From Cristatella mucedo (taxonomy: Eukaryota > Bryozoa > Phylactolaemata > Cristatellidae), in NCBI GenBank assembly GCA_009760855.2, contig WPIO01000020.1, positions 1 through 64,000 on the forward strand: DNA of 64,000 nucleotides, written 5' to 3'. The notes beneath the pieces are model-generated. The model had not been told where the DNA came from. It did not search any database and saw nothing but the letters and a program-made list of their open reading frames with translations. Shown one piece after another: positions 1 to 37,427 of this stretch. Numbering within the stretch: the stretch's first letter is position 1; each line of letters opens with the position of its first letter. A program made the position numbers and the translations under genes.

Positions 1-918
1 GAGGAAGGGAGGAGAGGAGGGGGGGAGAAGGGGAGGAGGGGGGAGGGAGGGAGGGGGGGGAAGAGGGGGGGGGAGAAGAGGGGAGGAGGAGGAGGGGGAG
101 AGGGAAGAGGAGAAGGGGGGGGAGGGGGGAGGGGAAGAGGAAAGGGGAGGAGAGGAGGAAAGGGGGGGGAAGGAGAGGGAGAGGGAGGAGGGGGGAAAGG
201 AGGGGGAAAAAGGAAGGGAAAGAAGAGGGGAAGGGGGAGGGGAAGGGGAGGGAAAGAGAGGGGAAGGAGGAAAAGGGGGAGGGGAGGAGAAGGGGGGAAA
301 AAGGGAAAGGAGAGGGGGGGAGAGGGGGAAAAGGAAGGAAGGAAAGGAGAGAAGGAGGGGGGAAAGGAGGAGGAAAGGGAAAGGGGGGGGAGGGAGGGGG
401 AAGGGGGGGAGGGAGGAGGAAGGGGGGAAGAGGGAAGAAGGAGGGACGAGGGAGAGGAGGAAAAGAGGAGAGGAGGAAAGGGAAAGGAGGGGGAGAAGGG
501 AGAAGGAAAGGGGAAAGAAGAGGAGAGAAGGGGAAGGAGGAGGGGCAAAGGGGAGAAGAGAGGAGAAGAAGGGAAAAAAGGGAAGAGAAAGGAGGGAGGA
601 GGGGGAAAGGAAAGAGGGGAGGGGAAGGGAGGGGAAAAGAAGGGGGAGGGGAAAGGGGGGAGAGGGAAGAAGGGAGGAGAGGGAGGAAGAAGGGGGGGGA
701 AGAAGGGGAAGGGGGGGAAGGGGAAGAAAGAAAGGGGAGAGGGAGGGGGGGGAAGGGAGAAAAGGGAAGGAGAAGAAGAGGAAGGAGAGAAGGGGAGAAG
801 AGGAAAGAGGGGGAAGAGAGGGGAAGAAAAGAGGAGGGGAGGGGAAAGGGGAGAGGAAGAGGGAGAGAGGGGAGACGGAAGAGGAAGAAAGGAGGAAGGG
901 AAGGAGAAGGGAAGAGAG

Positions 919-949
<31 letters not shown>

Positions 950-1304
950 GGGAAAGAGAGAGAGAGGGAGAGAAGAGGGAGGGGGAGAAGGGGAGAGGGG
1001 AGAGGAGAGAGGAAGGGGGGAGGGGAGAGGGAAGAGAGAGGAGAGGGAGAGGGAGAGAGGGGAGGGAGAGAGGAGGGAGGGAGGAGGGGAGAGGGGGAGA
1101 GAGGGGAGAGGGAGAGGAGAGAGGGGAGAGAGAGGGGGAAGAGAGAGAGGAGAGAGAGAGGAGAGAGAGAGAGGAGAGAGAGAAGAGGGAGGAGAGGAGG
1201 GAGGGGAGAGAGGGAGAGGAGAGGAGAGAGGAGAGAGAGAGAGGAGAGAGAGGGAGAGGAGAGAGGGAGAGGGAGAGGAGAGGAGGAGAGGGAGAGAGAG
1301 AGAG
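1..1304. repeat. Purine-only (G/A) low-complexity tract
   Basis: The + strand is almost exclusively G and A, with no T and only a few isolated C residues (near 447, 545 and 876). It mixes G runs, GGA/GGGA words and, from about 920, GAGAGA stretches. It continues beyond the left edge of the window. Homopurine/homopyrimidine DNA of this kind can form intramolecular triplexes and, on the G-rich strand, quadruplexes; that is inference. No credible coding sequence lies here. Confidence 0.97.
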
Positions 1305-1745
1305 AGGCAGAGGGAGAGAGGCAGAGGGAGAGAGGGCAGAGGGAGAGAGGGAGAGGGGGGGAGGGGCAGAGGGAGAGAGGCAGAGGGAGAGAGGCAGAGG
1401 GAGAGAGGCAGAGGGAGAGAGGCAGAGGGAGAGAGGCAGAGGGAGAGAGGCAGAGGGAGAGAGGCAGAGGGAGAGAGGCAGAGGGAGAGAGGCAGAGGGA
1501 GAGAGGCAGAGGGGGAGAGGGAGAGAGGGAGAGGGAGAGAGGCAGAGGGAGAGAGGCAGAGGGAGAGAGGCAGAGGGAGAGAGGCAGAGGGAGAGAGGCA
1601 GAGGGAGAGAGGCAGAGGGAGAGAGGCAGAGGCAGAGGCAGAGGCAGAGGCAGAGGCAGAGGCAGAGGCAGAGGCAGAGGCAGAGGCAGAGGCAGAGGCA
1701 GAGGCAGAGGCAGAGGCAGAGGCAGAGGCAGAGGCAGAGGGAGAG
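1305..1745. repeat. Tandem repeats closing the purine tract (14-bp, then 6-bp units)
   Basis: From about 1305 to 1625 a 14-base unit CAGAGGGAGAGAGG is repeated many times with small interruptions. From about 1622 to 1738 it collapses to the hexamer GGCAGA. The hexamer looks like a subrepeat of the longer unit, so the array probably grew in two phases. T is still absent. Confidence 0.95.
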
Positions 1746-1753
1746 GGGGGGAG

Positions 1754-1760
1754 TATAAAT
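1754..1760 (+). promoter_or_regulatory. TATA-like box directly after the purine tract
   Basis: TATAAAT begins at the first T of the window, immediately downstream of the purine tract and at the start of the LTR-like repeat. It could be the U3 promoter of a retroelement. No transcript evidence is available. Confidence 0.3.
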
Positions 1761-2690
1761 GACAGGACTGACAAAGCTCAGGGCTGCAGCTTCGGTAGTC
1801 GATGCCAGACTACGCTTCAAGAGCACGAGAGGCGAACCTACGGCGACGGACAGCTAAGTGCAACTTAGACTGCGCAGTTGTGTTCTGCCGGCTACTCAGT
1901 TAGCCGCTCGTATCTTGGGGTGCTGTAGCGACGCGCGCATAGGGTAGTTAGTTATACTCGGACTTCGGGAGTTCGCGCAGTTAACCCCGTTGGTCCGGTT
2001 CGCGCCGCGTAAAGCGCTTGCGCCGGCGCGTAACCGCTACGAACAGGCCCACAATAAACTGTTGCTTTCGGCACCCAGTTGTGGCCGCCTGTGTTTTAAC
2101 CGCACCGCAGCACTGCATCACACAGTCCACCGGTAGAGAGCCGGGGGACGAGCTTGTCTGCGCGGTTACAGTTCTTCAGCTTGACACTATTCAAGGAAAT
2201 TCCTAGTACCTTGCTGGTTTGCCTTCTTCAAGAAACCTTCTAGTACCTTCCTGAACTCGCTGACTTATTTCTTCAATGAAGTTTTTCAATGAACTTTCAA
2301 TGACGAACGTTCAGAACAATCAACTTTCAATGAAGTCTTCAATGAAGTTTTCGTTTTCTGTGCTGGGCACTACTTGCCTTTTTCGTCCTCTGCCTTCTGA
2401 AAATAGAATGGGATGACCAAACATGAAAAAACGCACACAGTAGCCGTAGCGACGATGCAGTTCGCAGAGGCTGGGCTGGACTAGCACAGACCTTCAAGAC
2501 CTTCACATCGTTGACTCCGGATGACGAGGTTGAGCCTTTAGGGAAGCTTGACAAAAAAGCTTGGGAAGATTGGAACGTGCCGACATAGTCTACGAAGTGC
2601 TGGCGCCAGGAGACTCGATGCCCACTGTGTCTCCAAGTAAGATCAAATCTAAAAAATTAACACAAATCACTTTCTCAAGCTTACTATTTT
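1754..2690 (+). repeat. LTR-like dispersed repeat, copy 1
   Basis: Blocks between about 1865 and 2160 match a second copy at 12853-13190. Shared words include GGGGTGCTGTAGCG / TTGTGCTGTAGCAG and CACCCAGTTGTGGC / CGCCCAGTTATGGC followed by TTTTAACCGC. A TATA box lies at its left edge. At 2694-2703 TTGGCGACGAAC resembles the primer-binding site that follows many animal LTRs (TGGCGACGA, complementary to a tRNA-Ser 3' end). No gag or pol is visible downstream. The call as an LTR, possibly solo, is inference; the homology between the two copies is directly visible. Confidence 0.45.
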
Positions 2691-3487
2691 GGCGACGAAC
2701 AGTCCGAGTGAGCGGGCAGACAATGTCCTGAATGGCCATGATGAGCTCTGGCGTGCGTGCCTCGCTGGCACAGCCAGCTAAGCCTAGCTTGGTCCAAGTC
2801 TATAAACATGCTCAACTAGCTCAGCTAGCAATAGTCAAGTCGATTAGAACGAGGACTTCCTTGAAATCAAGATTGCTATTCTCAAATGAAAAAGTTCAAA
2901 AAAATATGCACGATCAATTTTGCTTTTGGCACCCCCTTGACCTTGGCGCCCGGTACATCGCCCCCCCCCCCTGCCCAGCCCTTGCTACGCCACTGCCAAG
3001 CAGACTCTATTTGAAACCGGTCTTCCTCCTGATTTATTACTAATCACTCGAGCCACTGTCTAGTGGTCTCCAGAACGATAACACTGTCTAGTGGTCTCAT
3101 AACCCTGGAGAGGGCGGCCTGTGATGCACTCAAAAACCTTTGGTCGTGAGTCGTGCTTGGCTGAGCCTGACGCCTCCAACCGCACACAGCTTATGCCATC
3201 CCTCTAGCACACGACATGAACTGCCATTCTCGCCCCTCGTTCAAGCTATTGTATCCCTACCGCGCGACCGCCACATGCGGAGGTCAGAGGTCGATCAAGC
3301 GTCGATGCGTAACTGCATCCAGCCGCGGCTCGCGTAGGTCAGGCGTAATAACTATTACGAGTTAAAACCTTTAGCTGCGCTGCTGTGTGTCTGCCCACTC
3401 GCGCTTTGCCGCCAGTCATTTAGCGCACGCTAGTGTCCACTTTTGCCACACGAGCCACGCCGGGCCGCCGCGCAAGGTTGGCGCACC
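2691..3487. other. Upstream region of POFUT2, no recognised gene
   Basis: Short unconserved ORFs only. A local duplication of GTCTAGTGGTCTC occurs at about 3058 and 3087. The 5' UTR and promoter of POFUT2 must lie within the last few hundred bases, but I see no TATA box close to the start codon. Confidence 0.5.
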
Positions 3488-29000
<25,513 letters not shown>

Positions 29001-30889
29001 GCGCAGCCGCTCGCTGCGCTCAGCCGCTGCGGCCGAGGGCAGGCAGAGCTTTAGCGGCGGCAGCGAAGGCGGCCAGGCGACAGGTCTGTCGGGGCTTCGA
29101 CCCTGCGCGGCGGCAGCAGCAGCAGCTGCAGCTGCCCCCCCCCCCGACCCCACCCGACCGGCCGGCCACCACCCGCCCGCCCGGCCACCACCCGCCCGCC
29201 CGCCCCCGGTTAGCGGCAAATCGTTCCTCTCACCGGCACTCTGTGCTTAGTGTTCCACCGGCCACAAGATCTGCTGCCTCGCTTGGCATGCCATGGCCAC
29301 GAAAGACGACCGGAGGCCCTGCAGTAGTGTGGAGGAGGGCGGCGCCGTGGGGTGGCTTCCGCGTGGCTGCCGACCGCGTTGAACCGACTAGCGCGCGACG
29401 ATCCGCGTGCTGTCGTCCGCTTGCCCCGTCGCTTGGGTCTGTGCTGCGCGAAGCAGCACATGGCCACTTCGGCTTCCATGGCTAATTACGGGTATGTAGA
29501 ATGCGGCTTGCACCAGACTCGGTTTTCGTTAGATAAATTTCGGTGGCCAGGCCAGCACTGGGATGTGTATTTTCTTGCGTGGCCGCTTTTTTGCCGGGTG
29601 CTTAGTAAATGTAGGTAAACGTTGCTTCGTGGTCGGTTCATCCTTCGATCCCAGTATTTGGTTCTGCCGCCGGCTGCCGAAGTTGTTTTGCCAATTCAAT
29701 ACCTCAGCCTGAAGAGCCCGTCGTATTTATTATTACCTTGGCACTGTTAATAATAAACGATTACACTGTGCCGGGCCAGTCTTCATAGTTGTGTGCGTAA
29801 AGGCTGGCATGTATCTACAAGCCTCTCTTGGTGCCAGCCAAACTGACGATACAACTAGAGTTGCTGCTGCTGCTTCTATCGCCATGTTTTGCTGTTATGC
29901 ATTTGAATCATGCCTCTTCCCACCAGCTGTTTGCTCTGGTCCATGGCAGTAGCTGGATTTTGACACGAGTGCCAGCATCAACTATTCTCGGATCATGGAA
30001 AGAGTCGGTGTAGTGGCTGGCCTTGCTTTCACAGATGGCAGACTTGATGCTTTAAAGTGTCCTACGAATGTAAAGTAATCTTATTCAGTTAGGGAGGGAC
30101 TATGTACATCACTATCTCTTAAGATTGTGTGCTATTCCAAAAAAGCACTAAGCTAACTTGAATGAAAGCAACTGTACGTGTCTCCAGCCAACAAAATGCA
30201 CACTAATTTGAAATGAAGTGCCGACAGAATTTCGAAAAGGTAATGTTGAACGCCAGCCACAACTCGGTAAAATGCAGACCTATCCTGCACATTTCTCAAG
30301 CAACTGGATTAGAGAGTGCACGCTAAAATATCGAGGTAAAACATTCAAACCTCGTAAATGTTTGGTTGCTAATTTGGGTTTTGGACGGTTCAGCATGTTG
30401 GCCATGTCGATCCCTAATCGCACTCGATTCTTCGCTACGATTTACCTCGGTTTCTGGCATCCGCAAAACCGACGACTCTACGGTGTGTTCACAGAATGAT
30501 TAGTGAAGCAAAAGTTTAGCGAGCGATTAATTCTGTGCACCCACATAGTGTCAGGCAAATTTGCATTGTTTGCTTCGTTTTAGAGCATTTGCACCCAGCA
30601 TTGGTAGCTGCTTCATTAAAATGTCACAGAAGCATATCTGCGAATAGTCCATCGATATTTAGTCTTTTTTAGTTTCATCGAAATGCTGATGCACTGAAGT
30701 ATTATAACGCACATCTCACTTTGTGAGAAGTGGTGTGGCAGCTACCGTGGGCACGCTATTTGTAATAAGCTTTCCGAATATTCTCTATTTTTTGGAGGCG
30801 TGTCAAATGTTCCTCATAGTGCGACGAAGCTCATATGCAGCACCTTGCTTGTCACGTTTCAGCTGTGATAAATGGTCCTTTCCCCAGCG
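29001..30889. other. POFUT2 3' flank and intergenic sequence
   Basis: 29001-29230 is C/G-rich with a C run at about 29136-29145 and CCGCCCG repeats, probably 3' UTR. From about 29760 it is ordinary intergenic sequence. No gene or clear repeat is recognised. Confidence 0.5.
29752..29757 (+). terminator. POFUT2: Candidate POFUT2 polyadenylation signal
   Basis: AATAAA lies about 750 bases past the POFUT2 stop and is the first good hexamer I see downstream. It implies a 3' UTR of about 0.77 kb crossing a C-rich stretch. Unproven. Confidence 0.4.
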
Positions 30890-31045
30890 CTGCTTTGGCC
30901 CAGCGCTTAAGGTGCTCGCCTTTAATGAACGAGGTCGTGGTGAATGTATTTGTTGGTCGTGGGCTTGAGCCCCGTGGCATATATGAAGCGCCTGAATAGA
31001 GATTGCGTTCTCATAGGGCACTGTACAAATGAATTATATTTTTTG
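30890..31045 (+). mobile_element. SINE-A with an internal insertion
   Basis: Box A region GGCCCAGCGCTTAAGGTGC, box B region GGTCGTGGGCTTGAGCCCC, tail GAAGCGCCTGAATAGAGATTGCGTTCTC. The segment between the boxes is lengthened (GAACGAGGTCGTGGTGAATG...), a partial duplication of the GAGGTCGTGG part. Confidence 0.82.
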
Positions 31046-32228
31046 AGATGCGAACTCGGTGGATGCCTTCGGTTATAACGTGGTTCGATGGCTCCACCTC
31101 TTTACAATGCTGAGGACTGGCAGAGTAAGCTTTTGCGAATGATTAGAAAAAAACAAGCAGCCAATACAAATGAAGACTTTCACCGAAACCGAGAGAAAGA
31201 GAGAAGGGGAGGTAGAGAGAAGAAAGAGAGGGGTTAGCTGCAAGGCGGTTAGCTTGGGCAGGAGGTCTGAAGCAGCTTCCCCGGCTAAGTGGCTAGCCGG
31301 TTGAGGTTATTTGGATGGTGAGATTCAGGGGGAGCTTGATTACCTATGCGAGTCAGGCGTTGGCGATCCCCAGGCTGGGCGCACTGGATCTCTCCGATGG
31401 TGAGAGAGCAGTCGGCAACTAGTAGCTACTCGTCGAGCCGTTCGTCATACGGGGGGTAGCGGATTCTTTGGCCATGTATATGGACAGCTTGAGCTCTCTC
31501 GTCTAAAGTGCAGCGGCTTAGCTTTTAGGCTGGGCGCGTTGCACGCAAGGGCGTAGCCACGATTTTGGCACCGAGTGTCGACTTTGAGAGGCGTGGCTCG
31601 AGGTCTTCGTCTTCTGAGTCCTCCGGGCCAAAGGTATTCTTAGTACTTTCATTGAGTTGCCTTTCAGCGTTTCAGGAGAGCCGGGAAGCTCTGCGGTTCG
31701 CCGTCCGAAAGTCTCTATTGATTCACTGCTCTGTAAGAAGTGTGTACCCGCACTCTGCGATCGCGACACTGTGCTACTATAGCGCCCTATCGGTGGGCTT
31801 CATTGAGTTATCTAATAAAAGCTCTTAAACTCTTTAGCGCCTCTAGTAGGAGCATGGGTCTCCAATGATCTCCAATGAAGCTATAAGAGTGGGTAGTCCC
31901 CACGAAAAAAGAAAACGTATGCAACCTCTAACTCGCGCGCTCGAGATTCGCCGCCCATCTGCTGAGTCGCTCACTTAGCCCAGTAGCACCTTCCTGGGAG
32001 GCTTCTTTTGGCCACTTCGGAGGGGTGTACCTGGTTTTCGGTACTAGAGGCCGAGTATTCCTGTCCGTTACTCATTGGCTGTCGTCGCGTTGTGTGGGCA
32101 AACTGAAACGATGCGGTCGAATTTTGCTTATTATACCTTGCAAGTATTTGTTAAGTATAAACGTTACCATTTGGTAAATTGCTATCGGTTGTACTCACAG
32201 GTCGTTGACGCTACGCCGTATACGTAAT
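31046..32228. other. Unassigned intergenic sequence
   Basis: A GA-rich patch lies at 31190-31240. Otherwise there is no recognised gene or repeat. Short ORFs lack domains. Confidence 0.4.
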
Positions 32229-32300
32229 AGATTCAGCGCCTAGAGAGAGATGGAGTTATATGCGGGCACTTTATCAAGTGCATTATTATTATTATTATTC
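32229..32300 (+). mobile_element. LINE/SINE 3' tail fragment
   Basis: GCGCCTAGAGAGAGATGGAG..GCGGGCACTTTATCAAGTGCATT followed by (ATT)n. Only the hairpin tail is preserved, so the parent (LINE or SINE) cannot be told. Confidence 0.65.
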
Positions 32301-32819
32301 AGAGGTCAGTGTCCGTCGAGCGATCGCTCAGCTGGGGGTTCTAGACACCCGCGGTCTGCACCCACCTCGGATCGTCTCGAACGGAGGGCTAGGGCGCTGC
32401 ACTTGCTGCCTTCTTACAGTCGCTGCAGGCCCGGTGACCCCTACCGGAGGGAGAAAGCGACGCTGTTCGCCCAAGATGCACGCCCCATCCGGAAGCTGCC
32501 TCCGTAGCCTCTTCCTCGAAAGAATTCAAGCAGTTTCTATTATAAGAAACGGCGGTCACCTTTGAAAACGGCGAAACGCGGCGAGTCCGTGAGCCGGAGC
32601 GCCGTCCAGAAACGCTCTTCGGCGCTCTGCAAAAAATTGGGTGGTTTAACGGCCCGTTTTGTTTAAGACTGAATCTCTAGCATTCATGCAGCGCTCCGCC
32701 TGGAAACAAACCTCTTGGCACGTCATCAGATAGAGACCGCTATACTCGTTTGGAGAGCCTGGAGCTGCAGCCTTAATGCTCACTGCCCCGTAGATTCACG
32801 TGGCCTAATAAAGATAGAA

Positions 32820-33200
32820 TTGGTGAGCTCTCTTTGGAGAAACGCCTAGAAGCTTCTGCTTGGCTCCTCTCGAAAAGGCTCTTTAGCCCGTCTTAATTCC
32901 TTGCTTCCGCGCCAATTCCTTGCTTCTGCTTCAGTCTATGTGGATGGCTGTTGCTGGCGAGAACGTCTCCTTTCTACTCCTGCCGCTCGCCGTTCAGCAG
33001 CCTCTTCTTCTGACTTATTCTGACTCTATCCGACCCGTCGTTGCTCGTGCCAATTACGAACGGCTCCAGCTTCGTGAATTGTTTGTGGAAGTCTGGAGCT
33101 CGCATCCGCCTTAGATAACTGCCTGAGAGAACATTGCATCTTTCAAGTCTCATCTGAAGATGCTTCTGTTCTAGCGTTTCCTTCGCCCCAGTAAACTTGT
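32820..33200 (+). mobile_element. Degenerate LINE C-terminal fragment, family uncertain
   Basis: One frame reads ENIASFKSHLKMLLF, matching the SFKxxLKTYLF end of many LINE ORFs, preceded by VWSSHPP (compare AWNSLPP). The region is too decayed to assign. Confidence 0.45.
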
Positions 33201-33279
33201 CTTTTTAACGGTATGCTTTGCTAACGTACCCGTGCACGATTCAGTGCATACTATGGGCCTCGTGTCCTATTAGTAATAG

Positions 33280-34940
33280 ACAATTACCCCATTCGATTTT
33301 ACACGCTATCCTAAGCATGACTCGGCTGTGCTTCTCACTTTCTCTTTGTCTCGTGAGATGAAGTCTGCTGGCTACCACATGCGTACCGAAAGGGGCTTTT
33401 AGTGGGCATTAGAAAACTCTTGCCTAAGCCCCCACTTCGCATTAGTGGCTTTATGGAGCTACGAACGGAGATACATTCCCGTACATACGACCCCCTCGTC
33501 GCCAGTGCGCTCTGGTGTCCTTGGGATTGTGTAGTCTAGCCTATCAAGAAATTGGGGTCTGATGCAGATCTAGTCAATTTCAAAGGCTTCCTTCGAGTTT
33601 ACACCCGGAAGCTTAAAAACACAATGGCTTCTTTTTCACTTGAAAGCTGAATTCCTTCCACTCGGACCCTAGACAGATTTATAAAACATTAAACCATTTA
33701 CTGTCCAATGCTGAGAAGTCTCACTCCCCAGATATAAATGGCTCAAGCGAAAAATTCAGCTTTCTTCACTGAAAAAATTGTGCACATTCGTGCCTCCATA
33801 AAGCCCTCACCGACTAAGCAATTTCGCAATCACAACCTGCGACCTTCCTTAAAAGGTTTTCCGAGGTTTTGTGCATGCGATGTGGCTACCTTAATAAGGT
33901 ATTGCAAAAAGAGCTCGTCTCCTGAAGACCCTATACCATTATCTCTGTGGGCTTCACTGGCAGACCAGCGTAGCCCTGCGATAACCGAAATTTGTAATGC
34001 TTCTTTGGGAAAAGGGGTCGTCCCCAAGTCCTTCAAATCGGCAATCGTTAGACTCATACTTACAAAGCCTGGATTAGATACAGAGGACCTTGCAAACTAT
34101 CGCCCAGTTTCCCTTCTTCCTTTCTTGTCAAAGATACTGGAAAAATTGTTGCTAAGCAGCTGGTTGAACATATTGTGAAAAGAATGAAATGTCAGAAACA
34201 TTTCAATCAGGGTCCAAGGGGCAGCACTCGACTGAAACTGCTCTCTTCCGTGTTAACAATGACATTCTACGCGGCAACGATGACGGGAATGTCATTGCTC
34301 TAGCTCTGCTAGATCTGTCAGCTGCCTTCGACACCATTGGTCACGATGTTCTACTTGAACGATTGAGAACAATGATCGGTCTGGCAGATGAGGCACCGGT
34401 ATGGTTTAAATCATACTTGTCTGATCGTGTTCAATCCATTTCGTGAGGGGGTCAGGTCTCACACACGAGACGGGTCACCTGTGGAGTCCCTCACAGCTCT
34501 TTACTCGGTCCCTTGCTGCTCTCCATTTACACTCAACCTCTGGGAAAAGTGATTATTACGGCCCATGGAATAGGATATCACTTTTGTGCTTACGATACTC
34601 AGCTGTATATGTGGTTCAAACCGTCGGAATCTGCTGTAGCAACTGATGAAGTGGATGCTTGCCTTGCCGACGTTCGATCCTGGATGTCGGAATTCTTGAA
34701 AACAAATGATAAAACCAAATTGCTGCTCATAGGACACCCTAAGCCTGTGGTCGGATTAAAAAGCATTGTTCTTCTAATAGGGGATGCTGTATTGAGACCA
34801 TCACCATGTGCTCGAAATTTAGGTGTCGTTTTCGACAGCTGCCTCAATATTAAAAGCTTCATTCAAAAGACTGCTTCTACTGCTTGCCATCACGTCCTAT
34901 CCCTATCCAGTCTGTCCACTTCACTTATTAGTGAGTTATA
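33280..34940 (+). mobile_element. LINE-B reverse transcriptase copy, frameshifted
   Basis: 33280-33660 resembles a LINE-B 3' end. 33738-34940 is an RT domain in several frames: ANYRPVSLLPFLSKILEKL (34096-34152), LLDLSAAFDTIGHDVLLERL (34309-34368), LLSIYTQPLGK..AHGIGYHF. The catalytic box reads CAYDTQLY instead of YADD, so Asp-Asp is broken. RPSPCARNLGVVFDSCLN follows. An inactive member of a second LINE family. Confidence 0.82.
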
Positions 34941-35130
34941 ATAGAACCACTTGGTAAGCACCGTCAGAGAACTCAAATCTTTCTAGGCTCTTTACAATTG
35001 CTGCAGAGGAAATACAAGTTAATCGAGGCAGCCGATCGGGTGAGTGCAGACAAAGAAGCCCTGCCTCAGAAATTTCAATAATTTCTCTGGGTGTGCTTTT
35101 GTGTACACCATACAATCCCATCACAACTCA
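34941..35130 (-). mobile_element. L2-like LINE tail fragment, minus
   Basis: TTAGCACCGTCAGAGAACTC..TCTTTCTAGGCTCTTTACAATTGCTGC is a mutated antisense copy of the hairpin tail and adjoining 3' UTR. Confidence 0.6.
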
Positions 35131-35454
35131 GCACGTACAACGGACCAGTAAAGAGACGTCATACAAGGCCAGTGGGGCACACATCCTGCTGATGAGCTCT
35201 AGGTTATGGCTCTAGAGTGTTGGACTACATCGACGGTCAATGAATAGACCTGGTTGTTGCTAGGGCAGTATCAGTTAATATGGAATGCACACAAGCTCAC
35301 TCCACGTCAGTTAACATTAGACAATGGACTGAAATACCTGTTATTTTTTCCATATTTGTTTTCCTCATACCCTACTGTGATGAGAGTAGCTGCTAATTTC
35401 TGCAACAGTTGGCAGTCAGGTACTATTAGTTCTTGTGTATTATCCAACAGGGCT

Positions 35455-35722
35455 TCTTAAAAACACCTCTTTAGGACAGCATTTAGTGGGTCCCTGTGAT
35501 TCGTCCTTCGTGTGCTTATGCATGCTGACACTGTGCATGCTGCCACCAACCACATTTGCATGCTGACCCTGTGCATGTCACCCCTAACCATGTTATTCAC
35601 TTTGTTTGTCAAGCATGATTTTACTCACCATTCAATTGCATTTCCCTTCGCAGCAAATGTAAAGCGCCTAGAGAGAGGTTGAGTTCTCAGAGGTTGCTTT
35701 ATCAAGTGCATTATTATTATCC
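35455..35722 (+). mobile_element. L2-like LINE 3' end
   Basis: Starts at AAAAACACCTCTTTAGGACAGC in the last codons and runs through GTGGGTCCCTGTGATTCGTCC to the tail hairpin AAAGCGCCTAGAG and ATTATTATT. Confidence 0.88.
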
Positions 35723-37286
35723 AGCATTATTGGAGGGGGCCTGTAGGTTTTACTTAAATCGTTTATCCAGGGGAATTTGTGTGCAATCTGTTGTCAACAT
35801 CAGTAAGGACGAAAGTCGATAGCTCGAACTCGGCATAACAAATCTGTAATTTTTAATGACTAGATTGATTTTACTGTATTTTTCGACGGCTTGCTCGAAG
35901 CCTAAGCAGCTTTTGGTATGCAATAGGTAGCCAACCAAAAAAAAAGTAAGAAGCATAGCTTAATCAGAAAGACAGTCGAGGAAGTAGCATAGCTATAGCA
36001 GCTTAGGACTGTGTCGACCGATAGAAAAGGCTGTTCTTAACCGCAACTATCTATCCCTGTAGATAAGACGACACATGAAAAACTGCAAATACAACATTCA
36101 TTAGCCGAACAAGCATCTGAGCTTGGCCGATTGAAGGGGATCAAACGACTGGTTTCTACGGCACCAACTTTCGGTACACCAGCTGCACGTACATAAGAAT
36201 TACAGCCTCTTTATCACGACTGCAATGCAGGTTCCAGCTACTTAAGATGTACTTCGACGTCGGCTTTTCCATACCTTCAACAGAAGAGCAAACAGAACTA
36301 AGTGACCAGCTCAGCATATAACCTCAAGGCAGATCAAAATTACTCGCATAGGCCGTCGACATTCAGCTAAATCATACATCAGAAAACTCCTGCGAGAAAT
36401 TCCACAGGCAGCGGCTAAGTCTTCAACATCCTTGCCGGACTAGAGTGAATGCACAAAATTAGCTAACATCTCGCTAAGGATAAGCTAAATTGCTCGAAAA
36501 AACTTCAAAGAGACTGAACCAGCAAATATACAACTGTCGACTAACACAGCTGGTATGGGTTTATTCATATTACTTATTAACTATACCTACAAGAGGCTGC
36601 TGCATGTTATCAAGTTCATTAGATATCTAATACTACTGAAAATGTGGCATACAATGGGATTAACTACCTACATTTGAATAGAAATTAAGCAGCACGCTGT
36701 GAGAAAGATTACTTACAGCATGATCAAATGGTTAGTGGTAATATATACAATGTCAACATGCTTTACTTTTGGCAATCAATACTCGCTCTTCGAACCACGT
36801 CGAAATAAACGCAATCTCTATCCAACATGAACCTCTTCCGATCTTCGAGCTTCTTTAGTTCGCTGAGAACCTGATTTCATTACTGATCAACGACAAGCCG
36901 TTGGTTACCCTGCAACGATTAACGATGCTGCCTGTATAAAATATGAAGCGCCGATTTATTTCACAGTTTAATCAGCAGACATACAAACTTGGCTAACACT
37001 GCAGCACCAAGCTAAAGTACGACACGAGCGCAGGAAGGCATCTGTGCAATTTTTAGTGTACGACACGACAGCATCGCCACGAGAACAATAGAAACTGCTT
37101 TCGAGGCCAAAAGCCACCATGACATTTAATTTTACACTGCGATGAAACGGAGATGCAACGAAAATACACCCCCGTCACTTTGCAGTGTGTCAATGCCACA
37201 CGACTAACGGCGGCCACTCGCCCTCGCCAGCAGTAGACTCAAGTTCGAGAATCAAATACGCAGTCCAGCTCGTCAGCCACCTTACC
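35723..37286. other. Intergenic sequence, largely unassigned
   Basis: 35935-36040 resembles the minus-strand 3' end of LINE-B (AGTAAGAAGCATAGCTTAATCAG...GGAAGTAGCATAG). The rest, to 37286, is AT-rich with no recognised repeat or gene. Confidence 0.45.
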
Positions 37287-37427
37287 TCCAGCAACATCGT
37301 ATTCAAATTTAAGTACAATTAACAGCAACGGATTTGCAGCAGGGATATAGCTGCAGCTTGGTATAGAACTGCGTATTCGCACGAACCAGAGCAGCCTTGC
37401 GAGCAACATGGCTGCACGGCCGTCCAC
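37287..37427 (-). CDS. Possible first exon of a divergent gene (unrecognised)
   Basis: On the minus strand an ATG at 37427 opens 47 codons beginning MDGRAAMLLARLLWF. They include a hydrophobic stretch (NPLLLIVLKFEYDVAG) and reach a consensus-like donor GGAG|GTAAGG at 37286. The start lies about 340 bases from the CDK5RAP3 start, which would suit a shared bidirectional promoter. I do not recognise the protein and found no second exon. It may be chance. Confidence 0.2.
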
